DNA of 64,000 nt. Source: Chrysogorgia sp. JL179-B06. Taxonomy: Eukaryota > Cnidaria > Anthozoa > Scleralcyonacea > Chrysogorgiidae. The stretch lies in contig JAYKKM010000337.1 of NCBI GenBank assembly GCA_035772405.1, positions 2,825,001-2,889,000 of the forward strand, in the 5' to 3' direction. The position numbers and the translations under genes are program-made. Each line of letters begins with the position of its first letter. Position 1 is the first letter of the stretch. The notes beneath the pieces are model-generated. The model had not been told where the DNA came from. It did no database searches and worked only from the letters and a program-made list of their open reading frames with translations. Shown here one piece after another: positions 63,391-64,000 of the stretch.

Positions 63391-63769
63391 TTAAACTAGA
63401 TCTTCTAATGAAACACAGCTAAATTTATCATTCGTCAATGTAAAACAACTACCTATCAAAAATCCTTGCTCATCACATCCCTGAATACTTAAGGCTAGAT
63501 CATTTAAACTTTTAAAAATTTAAGAAATTACTATTAGACTATTATAATTATGCTCTATTATCCTGTTATAATGTTGACGATCCTCGAACTTGGAAAACTG
63601 TCTGCCTAAAGTGCAACACATCGCGAAGCCTCACTGAACCCATAACTTGCTGTTATTAGTTATTATTTTATTTTTGTAAGGGCCCACTGCAATTGGTATT
63701 TAACTGTTGTGGTGACCCTGCTTCTTCTATGTATTTTTAGAGGCGAAGCTAAATAAATAAATAAATAAA
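63391..63769 (+). mobile_element. LINE 3' end with AAATA tail, copy 1
   Basis: Degenerate coding remnant HHIPEYLRLDHL, then CYNVDDPRTWKTVCLKCNTS, ending at TAG 63657. This is the C-terminal cysteine motif of L2/CR1-type ORF2 proteins. A 3' UTR (TTTGTAAGGGCCCACTGCAA) and a four-copy AAATA tail at 63751-63769 follow. Truncated 5' end; the older part has frame breaks. Confidence 0.75.
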
Positions 63770-63784
63770 CCTGCCGAAGTTGGA

Positions 63785-64000
63785 ACCCATCTTGCCGATA
63801 AACTGGACTTCACAAATAATCTTAAATCCTTTAAATTAGTCATGCTTAAGTATTATTTTTCGTCTTTGATAACTTGTTATAATTGTGAAGATCCTCGTAC
63901 GTTCAAATCTATTTGTCTCAAATGTAACTCTGTTCGTAGTCTCCCTGGTCCAATTTCTTGTTGTATGTAATATTCATATTGTAGTGTGATATATTTTTTT
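63785..64000 (+). mobile_element. LINE 3' end, copy 2, cut by window edge
   Basis: A second related C-terminus directly after copy 1: CYNCEDPRTFKSICLKCNSV then RSLPGPISCCM and TAA at 63968. It differs enough from copy 1 to be another subfamily. The 3' UTR runs off the window. Confidence 0.7.

Overview
This is a nuclear window from an animal genome. It has spliced genes with GT/AG introns, AATAAA polyadenylation signals, tRNA- and 5S-derived SINE-like repeats, LINE 3' ends and huge tandem arrays. AT-rich DNA, a Dickkopf-like secreted protein, a single-exon rhodopsin-type receptor and very many fold-back MITE-like elements fit a cnidarian (anthozoan) best. That placement is an inference, and another non-ecdysozoan invertebrate is possible.

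Layout. (1) 413-6465, minus: the first 12 coding exons of exportin-T (XPOT), about 336 residues; the gene runs off the left edge. Its introns hold fold-back elements, a LINE remnant and a TTAA-flanked MITE. (2) 6466-9087: spacer with an 18-bp minisatellite that flips strand into a 20-bp one, bracketed by a direct repeat. (3) 9088-27330: about 18 kb of nearly continuous tandem arrays: 10.1 kb of an 18-bp unit, then 30-bp units, 17-bp units, then 6.5 kb built from 5- and 6-bp words beginning ACTA. (4) 27331-29545: AT-rich spacer. (5) 29546-34375, minus: a multi-exon gene I cannot name, divergent from (6) 34711-40327, plus: a complete ten-exon Rab GDP-dissociation inhibitor (GDI). (7) 42577-47337, plus: a four-exon secreted cysteine-rich protein of 195 residues resembling Dickkopf/colipase-fold proteins. 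(8) 50608-51882, plus: a single-exon orphan class A GPCR with a duplicated Cys/His-rich third intracellular loop. (9) 53853-58378, plus: a nine-exon predicted membrane protein with a disordered charged tail built from in-frame cassette-like exons; its N-terminal part is only tentatively SLATT-like. (10) 58379-64000: mostly repeats, a possible first exon at 60346 and two LINE 3' ends at the right edge.

The genes are unrelated housekeeping and receptor/secreted loci; nothing suggests an operon or a shared pathway. The strongest unexplained signals are in the repeats. Two MITE-like families carry hammerhead-ribozyme-like cores (CTGANGA, hairpin, GAAA), and one core has expanded into a 500-bp minisatellite. 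A TTAA-flanked MITE sits inside another element whose empty site is also present in this window. Two tRNA-like tandem arrays have each replaced the B box with a hairpin. The most interesting gene is the one at 53.9-58.4 kb.
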